This document shows positions 57,485 to 64,000 of a stretch of 64,000 nt of DNA, piece by piece (position 1 is the stretch's first letter; each line of letters opens with the position of its first letter). A program made the position numbers and the translations under genes. Below the pieces are notes generated by a model. The model saw nothing but the letters and a program-made list of their open reading frames with translations. It was not told where the DNA came from and searched no databases. The stretch is from assembly GCF_001417955.2 (NCBI RefSeq), contig NZ_LKTM01000383.1, forward strand, positions 1-64,000. Direction: 5' to 3'. This stretch comes from Mycobacterium gordonae. Its GTDB lineage: Bacteria > Actinomycetota > Actinomycetes > Mycobacteriales > Mycobacteriaceae.

Positions 57485-58771
57485 TCACTGGATGTCCTCC
57501 TCAGATTCCACCGGGCTCAGCAGCACGGTGCCGATACGGACCCGCCCCCGGTGATCGCGGCCGCCTTCAGCCTGCAGGCGCAGACCGTGCGACACCACCT
57601 CAGCGCCCGGCAGGGGGACACGACCGAGTTCCAGCGCCAACAGCCCACCCACCGTGTCGACATCGAGGTCGTCGTCGAATTCCACCCCGTACAACTCGCC
57701 CACGTCCTCGATCGGCAGCCGCGCCGAGACCCGGAAGCGCTTGTCCCCCAATTCTTCAACCGGGGCGGTCTCGGCCTGGTCGTATTCGTCCGCGATCTCG
57801 CCGACGATCTCTTCGAGCACATCCTCGATGCTCACCAGCCCGGCGATCGCGCCGTACTCGTCGACCAGCAGGGCCATGTGGTTGCGGTCGCGCTGCATCT
57901 CCCGCAGCAGCGCGTCCAGAGGCTTGGAGTCCGGCACGAAGACCGCCGGCCGCATCACCTGCGCCACGTTGCTTCCGCGGCCCCGGTCGGTCGAATAAAA
58001 GATGTGCCGCACAAGGTCTTTCAGGTAGACGACCCCGAGGATGTCATCGACGTTCTCTCCGATCACCGGGATCCGGGAATACCCGCTGCGCACGGCCAAG
58101 GCCATCGCCTGACTCGGTGACTTGTCGCCCTCGATCCAGACCATCTCGGTACGCGGCACCATCACCTCGCGCGCCGGGGTGTCGCCGAGCTCGAAGACGG
58201 ACTCGATCATGCGGCGCTCATCGGCGGCCACCACACCCCGCTGCTGGGCCAGGTCGACGACTTCGCGCAGTTCGATCTCGGAGGCGAACGGGCCATTGCG
58301 GAAACCGCGACCGGGGGTGAGCGCGTTACCCAACAGCACCAGCACCCGGCTGATCGGCATCAGCAGCCACGAAACCGCTTGCAGCGGAAGGGCAGTCGCC
58401 AGCGAGATGGTGTAGGCATGCTGGCGCCCGAGGGTGCGCGGGCCAACACCGATCACCACGAAGCTGGTGACCACCATGATGGCGGCGGCCCAGAACAGAC
58501 CCCAGCCCACGCTCAGGCGCTGCTGGAAATAGACCGCCAGCAGTGCGGTAGCCGTGATTTCGCAGACGATGCGCAGCAGCACCACCAGGTTGATGTATCG
58601 CGGGCGGTCTGCCATCACCTTGAGCAACGAACGGGCGCCCGGCCGCTCGTCGCGGACCAGTTCTTGCACCCGGGCCAGCGACACCGTGCTGAAGGCCGCG
58701 TCCAGCGCGGCGAACAATCCGCCCAGACCGATCAGCACGATCACGCCGAGCAGCTGATAAAAGCCGGTCAC
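57485..58771 (-). CDS. CorC/HlyC-type membrane protein with CBS pair, Rv2366c-like
   Basis: A 428-residue protein. The GTG at 58771 overlaps the ybeY stop as GTGA. A long upstream frame inside ybeY is rejected. An N-terminal DUF21/CNNM-like domain with about four hydrophobic segments (1-140) precedes two CBS domains (about 195-320: MVPRTEMVWIEGDKSPSQAM, HMALLVDEYGAIAGLVSIED) and a C-terminal CorC_HlyC domain (RVSARLPIEDVGELYGVEFD). Relatives bind adenine nucleotides and take part in Mg2+/Co2+ handling. The YbeY-CorC-Era order is widely conserved. Confidence 0.9.
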   Translation of the reverse strand: MTGFYQLLGVIVLIGLGGLFAALDAAFSTVSLARVQELVRDERPGARSLLKVMADRPRYINLVVLLRIVCEITATALLAVYFQQRLSVGWGLFWAAAIMVVTSFVVIGVGPRTLGRQHAYTISLATALPLQAVSWLLMPISRVLVLLGNALTPGRGFRNGPFASEIELREVVDLAQQRGVVAADERRMIESVFELGDTPAREVMVPRTEMVWIEGDKSPSQAMALAVRSGYSRIPVIGENVDDILGVVYLKDLVRHIFYSTDRGRGSNVAQVMRPAVFVPDSKPLDALLREMQRDRNHMALLVDEYGAIAGLVSIEDVLEEIVGEIADEYDQAETAPVEELGDKRFRVSARLPIEDVGELYGVEFDDDLDVDTVGGLLALELGRVPLPGAEVVSHGLRLQAEGGRDHRGRVRIGTVLLSPVESEEDIQ

Positions 58772-59304
58772 GGCTGGTCGAAAAACCTTGACTTGTCCAG
58801 CAGCCGGCGGTCCCGTTCGTGCTGCCGGTCGTTCTGGTAAGCCTCTACCTGATCGGCGACCCATTCTTCGAGCAGCCGGTCCTGCAGCGCGAACATCTCC
58901 CGCTCTTCGTCGGGCTCGCCGTGGTCGTAGCCCAGCAGATGCAGCACGCCGTGGATGGTGAGCAGCGCCAGTTCGTGTCCGAGGCTGTGCCCCGCCGCCG
59001 CGGCCTGCCCGGCGGCGAACTCCGGGCACAGCACGATGTCGCCCAGCATGGCCGGACCCGGCTCCGGCGCGTCGGGACGGCCACCCGGCTCGAGCTCATC
59101 CATGGGGAAGCTCATCACGTCCGTCGGCCCGGGCAGGTCCATCCAGCGCATGTGCAGATCGGCCATTGCCGCGGTGTCCAGCAGCACCATCGACAGTTCG
59201 GCGGCGGGATTGACGTCCATCCGGTTGATGACGAATTTCGCGACGCTGACCAGTTCGGTTTCGGAGACGTCGATGCCCGACTCGTTGGATACCTCGATGC
59301 TCAT
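58768..59304 (-). CDS. ybeY: endoribonuclease YbeY
   Basis: A 178-residue rRNA maturation and quality-control RNase. The ATG at 59304 (MSIEVSNESG) is preferred to one five codons upstream. The zinc site is the family motif His-x3-His-x5-His in IHGVLHLLGYDHGE. The preceding PTDVMSFPMD is also typical. It sits between phoH and the CorC-like gene, starting 19 bp after the phoH stop. Confidence 0.95.
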   Translation of the reverse strand: MSIEVSNESGIDVSETELVSVAKFVINRMDVNPAAELSMVLLDTAAMADLHMRWMDLPGPTDVMSFPMDELEPGGRPDAPEPGPAMLGDIVLCPEFAAGQAAAAGHSLGHELALLTIHGVLHLLGYDHGEPDEEREMFALQDRLLEEWVADQVEAYQNDRQHERDRRLLDKSRFFDQP

Positions 59305-59323
59305 AAGGCGCTCACGCACTCAA

Positions 59324-60382
59324 TCATCGACGATTGCGACTGCCGGATGCCCGCCGAGCCGCCCGGTTCAGGCCCGAGCCGGGCTCCTCGTAGCGGGCGT
59401 AGGCGTCGACGATCTCCGACACCAGTCGGTGGCGGACGACGTCCTGGCTGGTCAGCTCGGCGATCTCGATGTCCTCGATGTCTTCGAGAATGTCGACGGC
59501 CGCCCGCAGACCCGACTGTGCGCCGCCGGGCAGATCGATCTGTGTGACATCCCCGGTGATCACCATCTTGGAGCCGAACCCCAACCGGGTCAGGAACATC
59601 TTCATCTGCTCGGCCGTGGTGTTCTGCGCCTCGTCGAGCACGATGAACGCGTCGTTCAGCGAGCGGCCGCGCATGTACGCCAGCGGCGCCACCTCGATGA
59701 CCCCGGCCGACATCAGCTTCGGGATCAACTCGGGGTCCATCATGTCGTAGAGCGCGTCATACAGCGGCCGCAGATACGGGTCGATCTTCTCGCTCAGCGT
59801 GCCCGGCAGAAAGCCAAGGCGCTCACCGGCTTCCACCGCGGGGCGGGTCAGGATGATCCGGGTGACCTGCTTGGTCTGCAGCGCGTGCACGGCCTTGGCC
59901 ATGGCCAGATACGTCTTGCCGGTACCGGCCGGCCCGATGCCGAACACGATGGTGTTGGCGTCGATCGCGTCGACATACCGCTTCTGGTTGAGCGTCTTGG
60001 GCCGGATCGTCTTGCCGCGGCGGGACAGGATGTCGAGCGTCAGCACTTCGGCCGGCGATTCGTTGCCGGTCCCAGTCAGCATCGCCACGCTGTGCCGCAC
60101 CACCTCCGGCGTCAGCGCCTGCCCTCTGGACACGATCGCCACGAGTTCGGAGACGACCCGTTCAGCCAGCGCGACATCGCCCGGCTCACCGGACAGGCTG
60201 ACCGCGTTGCCACGAACATGCAGTTTGGCCTTGAGGGCGCGTTCCAAGGCGCGCAAGTTCTCGTCGGCCCTGCCGAGCAGGCCCACCACGAGGTCGGGCG
60301 GAACATCGATGCTGCTGCGAACTGAGGCGTCGGCCTGCCTGGCTACACCAGTTTCAGCGGCGCGGGTCTCGCGGGGCGTCAC
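59324..60382 (-). CDS. phoH: PhoH-like ATPase
   Basis: A 352-residue protein with the length of Rv2368c. An N-terminal KH-like segment (VVGLLGRADENLRALERALK) precedes a P-loop ATPase core: FGIGPAGTGKTYLAMAKAV (Walker A), FIVLDEAQNTTAEQMKMFL (Walker B) and MVITGDVTQIDLPGGAQSGL (sensor). It is probably an RNA-linked ATPase working with YbeY. The GTG at 60382 is used. Confidence 0.94.
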   Translation of the reverse strand: MTPRETRAAETGVARQADASVRSSIDVPPDLVVGLLGRADENLRALERALKAKLHVRGNAVSLSGEPGDVALAERVVSELVAIVSRGQALTPEVVRHSVAMLTGTGNESPAEVLTLDILSRRGKTIRPKTLNQKRYVDAIDANTIVFGIGPAGTGKTYLAMAKAVHALQTKQVTRIILTRPAVEAGERLGFLPGTLSEKIDPYLRPLYDALYDMMDPELIPKLMSAGVIEVAPLAYMRGRSLNDAFIVLDEAQNTTAEQMKMFLTRLGFGSKMVITGDVTQIDLPGGAQSGLRAAVDILEDIEDIEIAELTSQDVVRHRLVSEIVDAYARYEEPGSGLNRAARRASGSRNRR

Positions 60383-60435
60383 GTGGTTTCTGCTGCCTGC
60401 TTTCTGGCGTATGGGGCTTGGTTGAGACGACGGGC

Positions 60436-61092
60436 TCAGTCTACCGCCGTCCGGTGACCGCTTCCCAGGGATTTGATGCCGGCCAGCAAGATCGCCAAGC
60501 CGCGTTCGAAGTCGGCCGCCGCCGTCGATCTCTGGCTGACCTGCGCCAAGGCGGCGATGTGCGGGTGTTCGGTACCGGCCAGTCCGCCGATCCGCGCAGC
60601 AACCGCGGTCTGCTCACGCTCGCGTCCGTCCCCGGACAACGGGCCGGCCAGTTCGGCTTGAGCGCTGCCCATGACCAACCCGAGCACGGCCCGGAAGCTC
60701 GCCAGTAGGTCGTCGTCGGCAAGTCCCGCGCGCTTGAGCGCACCGATCAACCGGTCTGCCGCCACATAACTCGACGCCGAAACGGTGCGGCGGGTGAGTA
60801 CCAGCGGCACGGCGTTGGGATGACGTCGTACCGCCTCCCAGATCGCCAACGCGATCCCACGCACATCGGCGCACCAATCTTCGGATGCCGCAGGAACTTT
60901 CACTTCGGCGATGACCGCTTCGGCGACGAGCTCCTCGAGTTCACCGCGGTCCCTGACGTAGTTGTAGAGCGTCATCGGGCCGGTGCCCAGGGCGGTTGCC
61001 AACGACCGCATGCTCAACCCGCCCAAGCCGTCGCGGTCGACGATCCGCAAAGCGGCCGCGGCGATGTCCGAGACCGTGAAGCGTGCCCGCAC
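60436..61092 (-). CDS. TetR-family repressor
   Basis: A 218-residue regulator. The GTG at 61092 is chosen because GGAAGGGAG precedes it. The longer frame would run through the operators. The helix-turn-helix reads LGGLSMRSLATALGTGPMTL followed by YNYVRDRGELEEL. The ligand domain (about 75-215) is of the TetR_C/Ala-Arg-rich type. It is divergent from an alpha/beta hydrolase gene, and the 76 bp between them contain two identical palindromes, the obvious operators for autoregulation and control of the hydrolase. Confidence 0.9.
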   Translation of the reverse strand: MRARFTVSDIAAAALRIVDRDGLGGLSMRSLATALGTGPMTLYNYVRDRGELEELVAEAVIAEVKVPAASEDWCADVRGIALAIWEAVRRHPNAVPLVLTRRTVSASSYVAADRLIGALKRAGLADDDLLASFRAVLGLVMGSAQAELAGPLSGDGREREQTAVAARIGGLAGTEHPHIAALAQVSQRSTAAADFERGLAILLAGIKSLGSGHRTAVD

Positions 61093-61111
61093 GAGGACTC
61101 CCTTCCGATTG

Positions 61112-61154
61112 ACACGTACATCGTACGTAGGATACAACACGTACATCGTACGTA
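61112..61154. promoter_or_regulatory. duplicated palindromic TetR operator
   Basis: An 18-base sequence, ACACGTACATCGTACGTA, occurs twice without mismatch (61112-61129 and 61137-61154). The repeat distance is 25 bp. Each copy has the perfect inverted repeat ACGTAC-ATC-GTACGT. They fill the divergent promoter region between the TetR gene and the hydrolase gene. Confidence 0.85.
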
Positions 61155-61168
61155 TTGGAGGCTCCGTC

Positions 61169-62053
61169 ATGACTCACCCCACTGAATTTCTCTCGCACGG
61201 CACGCGCTGCGCTGCGTGGCTCACCCGCCCGTCCGGCCCGGGCCCGCATCCGGCGGTCATCCTGGCTCACGGACTGGGGGCCAACCACACCATGGCGCTC
61301 TCCCGCTACGAGCGGCATTTCGCCGCGGCGGGGATAGCCACCCTGGCTTTCGACTACCGCAATCTCGGAGCCTCCGACGGCACACCGCGGCAGCGTCTCA
61401 GCCTGCGCCGTCATCGCCAGGACATCGCGGCAGCGGTCGAGTACGTCAGTGGCCTGCCCGAGGTCGACGCGGGCCGGGTCGCCCTGTGGGGAACGAGCCT
61501 GGGGGCCATGCACGTCCTGCGGGTGGCGGCCGACCGACGCGACATCGCCGCGGTGGTGGTGCAGTGTCCCATCGTCGACGGTCCGGCGACGCTACGGCGA
61601 CTCGGCCTCGCGGCGACACTCCGGATCGGCCCTGCGATCGCGGCGGACATCATCCGGGCCGCGCTCGGACGCGGGCGCCGATACGTCCCGATCGTCGGGC
61701 CGCCGGGAAGTCTCGCCGCGGTCACCGTGGCCGGAGCTCAGGACGGCTGGGACTCGACGGTGGATCCCGGTGGCAGGTTCGACAACCGCATCACCGCGTC
61801 CAGTGTCGTCGAGATCGCGGTCAGCACGGCCAAGCGCGCGGCCCGCAACATCACCGCACCCCTGCTGGTGTGTGTCTCGCGACGGGAGACTCTGATGGAT
61901 CCCCGTCATGCCGAGGAGGTGGCCCGCCGCGCCCGGCGTGGCACTGCGCGGCACTACGACGGAGACCATTTCCAGATCTACCATCCACCGCTGCTGAGCC
62001 AGTTGCTCACCGACCAGACCGCATTCCTGCGGGAGCATCTCGATGTCGCGTGA
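61169..62053 (+). CDS. alpha/beta hydrolase
   Basis: A 294-residue cytoplasmic hydrolase. TTGGAGG precedes the ATG at 61169. The oxyanion loop is VILAHGLGANHTM, FDYRNLGASDG follows, the nucleophile Ser is in ALWGTSLGAMH, and the catalytic His is near the end in YDGDHFQIYHPP, with Asp before it (METLMDPRHAEEV region). It resembles dienelactone-hydrolase/acetyl-xylan-esterase-like peptidase-type hydrolases. The substrate is not predictable. It overlaps the next gene by 11 bp and is probably repressed by the divergent TetR protein. Confidence 0.88.
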   Translation: MTHPTEFLSHGTRCAAWLTRPSGPGPHPAVILAHGLGANHTMALSRYERHFAAAGIATLAFDYRNLGASDGTPRQRLSLRRHRQDIAAAVEYVSGLPEVDAGRVALWGTSLGAMHVLRVAADRRDIAAVVVQCPIVDGPATLRRLGLAATLRIGPAIAADIIRAALGRGRRYVPIVGPPGSLAAVTVAGAQDGWDSTVDPGGRFDNRITASSVVEIAVSTAKRAARNITAPLLVCVSRRETLMDPRHAEEVARRARRGTARHYDGDHFQIYHPPLLSQLLTDQTAFLREHLDVA

Positions 62054-62699
62054 AATGTCGGCGCGTGAATTGTTGTCCACCAACGACCTTCGATTCCTCG
62101 ACGTGGCCCGCAGCCTGCCCGACGCTGCGTGGGCACAACCCAGTCTGTGTACAGAGTGGAGCAATCAGGAGGTGCTCGCGCACCTGGTGCTGGGATACCG
62201 AATATCACTGCGGGAGTTGACCGTCGGGATAATCAGCCATCGCTGCTCGTTCGATCGGGCGAACACCGCGGCGGCCGTGGATCTGGCACGGCGGCACAGT
62301 CCGACCGAATTGGTCGACCAGTATGCGACGTTGATCCACCGACCCCGGGGCGTCGGCCGGGTGTTTCCGCGACCTCTGCTGTTGGGCGATCACGTGATTC
62401 ACGAACTCGATATCATCCTCGCGCTGGGCAGGCGCCCGGGCATCGGACTCACGACGTTGGCCGCGGTGCTCAATACACAGGTGCGGGTGCCGAATCCGTT
62501 CGTGCCCGCGGCAGCCCGGGCGCGCGGCCTGAAACTTCAGGCCAGCGACACGGATTGGACCTACGGTGAGGGCGCGCCGACGGTCTCAGGTACCGCCGCA
62601 CATCTGGCGTCGGTGCTGGCTGGGCGTCCGTGGGCGCTGGACAAGCTGAGCGGCGACGGTGTCGACGAATTGCGCGAGCGGGTGTCAGCGGCCCAGTAG
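62043..62699 (+). CDS. mycothiol-dependent maleylpyruvate isomerase-like (DinB superfamily) protein
   Basis: A 218-residue protein of the DinB/MDMPI four-helix superfamily, actinobacterial TIGR03083-like type: LDVARSLPDAAWAQPSLCTE, WSNQEVLAHLVLGY with the first metal His, and LLGDHVIHELDIILALG with the second His pair. Relatives use mycothiol as cofactor for isomerisation or detoxification. Co-expression with a hydrolase under a TetR repressor suggests an inducible catabolic or detoxification step, which is inference. It converges with the SnoaL-like gene, ends overlapping by 15 bp. Confidence 0.82.
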   Translation: MSREMSARELLSTNDLRFLDVARSLPDAAWAQPSLCTEWSNQEVLAHLVLGYRISLRELTVGIISHRCSFDRANTAAAVDLARRHSPTELVDQYATLIHRPRGVGRVFPRPLLLGDHVIHELDIILALGRRPGIGLTTLAAVLNTQVRVPNPFVPAAARARGLKLQASDTDWTYGEGAPTVSGTAAHLASVLAGRPWALDKLSGDGVDELRERVSAAQ

Positions 62700-63209
62700 G
62701 GAGTTGGACGGCAGATCCTTGTCCAGCACCTTGAGCGCCTGAGCGACGCCGGCGACCGGCAGCGACGTCTCGTCCAGCAGGCCGATCTGCACCAGCAGCG
62801 AGGCTTGATCCCAATAGATCCGCTCGTATGCCACCCGGGGCCCTTCGAAGCCCATCACCACCACCAGCGCAAGCCGGACCGGACGACCGGTGGGCGCCAC
62901 GCCGGGAAGAAATGTCGGCATCGCGATGTCGTGCGTGAACGAGATGACCATCTCTTCGACCACCCGGTCGGCGCCGACGGTAAGCGAGACCGGCGTGATG
63001 GCGGTGTCCTCGGGCCAGTGCCCGATGAAGTACCGGGCATAGAAGTCGGCCACCGCCGCGGCGCCGACCCCACCCATCATGGTGGGAACGTGGTTGACGA
63101 ACGGATCGGCCGTCATGGTCGCCATGGTCGCGGCCACGTCCTTGGTGACGAACTCACTGGCCACGTGCTCATCGAAAACCAGGCTCAGATCGTGCGCGGC
63201 GTCACTCAT
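62685..63209 (-). CDS. SnoaL/NTF2-like protein
   Basis: A 174-residue protein with the cone-like NTF2 fold pattern: N-terminal helix (VFDEHVASEFVTKDVAATMA, TMTADPFVNHVPTMMGG), a helix with VADFYARYFIGHWPED, then strands (RVVEEMVISFTHDIAMPTFL, VRLALVVVMGFEGPRVAYER) and IYWDQASLLVQIG. The His and Asp residues lining such pockets are present, but no specific reaction can be assigned. It starts eight bases inside the rsmE end, so it is likely translated from the rsmE transcript. Confidence 0.8.
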   Translation of the reverse strand: MSDAAHDLSLVFDEHVASEFVTKDVAATMATMTADPFVNHVPTMMGGVGAAAVADFYARYFIGHWPEDTAITPVSLTVGADRVVEEMVISFTHDIAMPTFLPGVAPTGRPVRLALVVVMGFEGPRVAYERIYWDQASLLVQIGLLDETSLPVAGVAQALKVLDKDLPSNSLLGR

Positions 63210-63984
63210 GACCGTTCCTTCCGCCGTCGAGCGGTGGTGCGTCCCAGCGCGAGGTCAGCACGCCCAGGGCGCCCAGCGCGACCGCGGCCGCGGTCGAGGT
63301 GCGCAGCACGGTGGGGCCCAAGCGCACCGTGACCGCGCCCGCGCGGGTCAGTGCGTCGATCTCCTCCGGTGAAATTCCGCCCTCGGGTCCGACCACGAGT
63401 ATCACCGAATTGGCTTGCGCCAGAGCCACATCGGCGAAGCGCACGGTCGCCGATTCGTGCAGCGCCAGCACTACCCCGCCGGCCGCGACCTCGGTGTGTA
63501 CCCGCTCGGTCAGCGCCTTGGTGGACAGCACCCCCTCCACCGGAGGGATGTGCGCCCGACGGGACTGGCGCGCGGCCGAACGCGCCACCGCCCGCCACCG
63601 GCGCAGGCCCTTGTCGACACGCGCGCCTTCCCAATTGGCGACACAGCGCGCCGCCCGCCATGCCACGAATGCGTCGGCACCGGCCTCGGTAGCCAATTCG
63701 ACGGCAAGCTCCGACCGTTCGGATTTGGGCAGCGCCTGCACCACGGTCACCGGGGGGGCGTTGTCCCCGAGAGTCCAGCGGGACTGCACCCGCGCCCGAA
63801 GTCCTTCGCGCCCGGCTTGTTCCACCACGCACCGGGCCAGCCCGCCGACACCGTCACCGAGCACCAACTCCTCGCCGGGACGAATCCGCCGGACGGTGGC
63901 CGCGTGGAAGCCTTCGTCGCCGTCCACCACGGCCAAGCCGCCGACGTCGGGCAGCGCATCGACGTAGAACAGCGTGGCTACCAC
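63202..63984 (-). CDS. rsmE: 16S rRNA m3U1498 methyltransferase
   Basis: A 260-residue SPOUT methyltransferase that methylates N3 of U1498 in 16S rRNA. An N-terminal PUA-like domain (FHAATVRRIRPGEELVLGDG) is followed by the knotted SAM-binding domain: VVQALPKSERSELAVELATE, ARQSRRAHIPPVEGV, ILVVGPEGGISPEEI and LGPTVLRTSTAAAVAL. The GTG start at 63984 is 17 bases from the window edge. It matches Rv2372c, which precedes dnaJ2 in M. tuberculosis, so dnaJ2 is expected just outside. Confidence 0.95.
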   Translation of the reverse strand: MVATLFYVDALPDVGGLAVVDGDEGFHAATVRRIRPGEELVLGDGVGGLARCVVEQAGREGLRARVQSRWTLGDNAPPVTVVQALPKSERSELAVELATEAGADAFVAWRAARCVANWEGARVDKGLRRWRAVARSAARQSRRAHIPPVEGVLSTKALTERVHTEVAAGGVVLALHESATVRFADVALAQANSVILVVGPEGGISPEEIDALTRAGAVTVRLGPTVLRTSTAAAVALGALGVLTSRWDAPPLDGGRNGHE

Positions 63985-64000
63985 GGGAGCCCCGACAGGT

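Noticed and set aside
57485..59029. 514-codon form of the CorC-like protein
   Set aside because: The extra N-terminal part is an out-of-frame reading of ybeY; the GTG at 58771 with GTGA overlap and the membrane-domain start fits the family.

Overview
The window is high-GC mycobacterial chromosome, most likely from a slow-growing non-tuberculous Mycobacterium. Grounds for this are the Mce operon, ESX-5-type Esx pair, PPE38-like proteins, a PE_PGRS protein, an antigen 85 paralogue, decaprenyl diphosphate synthase, mycolate-type envelope genes and pervasive ATGA/GTGA start-stop overlaps. From memory of the M. tuberculosis H37Rv map, the backbone is collinear with about Rv2329c to Rv2372c: narK1-lppP-mez-cysK1-cysE-tRNA-Asn-Rv2342-dnaG-dgt-Rv2345-esxO-esxP-Rv2348c-PPE38-glyS-smtB-zur-Rv2360c-uppS-recO-amiA2-era-Rv2366c-ybeY-phoH-rsmE. 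Several blocks that I do not recall in M. tuberculosis are inserted in it.

Layout. 1-4.7 kb: an Rv1747-like ABC transporter with a degenerate ATPase domain, a small secreted protein and an acyl-CoA oxidase-like flavoprotein. 4.7-13.4 kb: a nitrate block (NarK-type transporter, LppP-type lipoprotein, single-chain diflavin nitrate reductase), a decayed reductase fragment and malic enzyme. 13.4-24.4 kb: a complete mce operon on the minus strand (yrbEA-yrbEB-mceA-F, two Mce-associated proteins, a CAP-domain protein). 24.6-32.1 kb: a sulfur/cysteine island. It has a family 2A encapsulin shell with its cysteine desulfurase cargo on the minus strand. Divergent from it is an apparent operon, TQXA-like protein-cysK-cysE-thioredoxin-DUF4395, preceded by a leaderless poly-cysteine leader peptide. 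A second poly-cysteine leader with a terminator-like hairpin precedes a small ANTAR protein. 32.1-39.2 kb: tRNA-Asn, dnaG, dgt, an antigen 85 paralogue and a TPM-domain membrane protein. 39.2-44.6 kb: esxO/esxP-like genes, an Rv2348c-like gene, two tandem PPE38-like genes and the remains of an MPTR-type PPE gene. 44.6-64 kb: housekeeping genes (glyS, smtB-zur, uppS, recO, amidase, era, corC-like, ybeY, phoH, rsmE), interrupted by recQ, a PE_PGRS-phosphodiesterase fusion, a GlxA/PfpI pair and a TetR/hydrolase pair with a duplicated palindromic operator.

How the genes work together. The 24.6-32.1 kb island is the most interesting part. Cysteine synthesis (cysE, cysK), cysteine breakdown to sulfane sulfur (encapsulated desulfurase) and thiol-redox partners lie around one divergent promoter region, with cysteine-codon leader peptides that could sense cysteinyl-tRNA supply. 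The nitrate block could take up nitrate and reduce it to nitrite, but no nitrite reductase is in the window. The mce operon is a self-contained lipid importer lacking only its shared ATPase. The PPE38/Esx cluster belongs to ESX-5 secretion.
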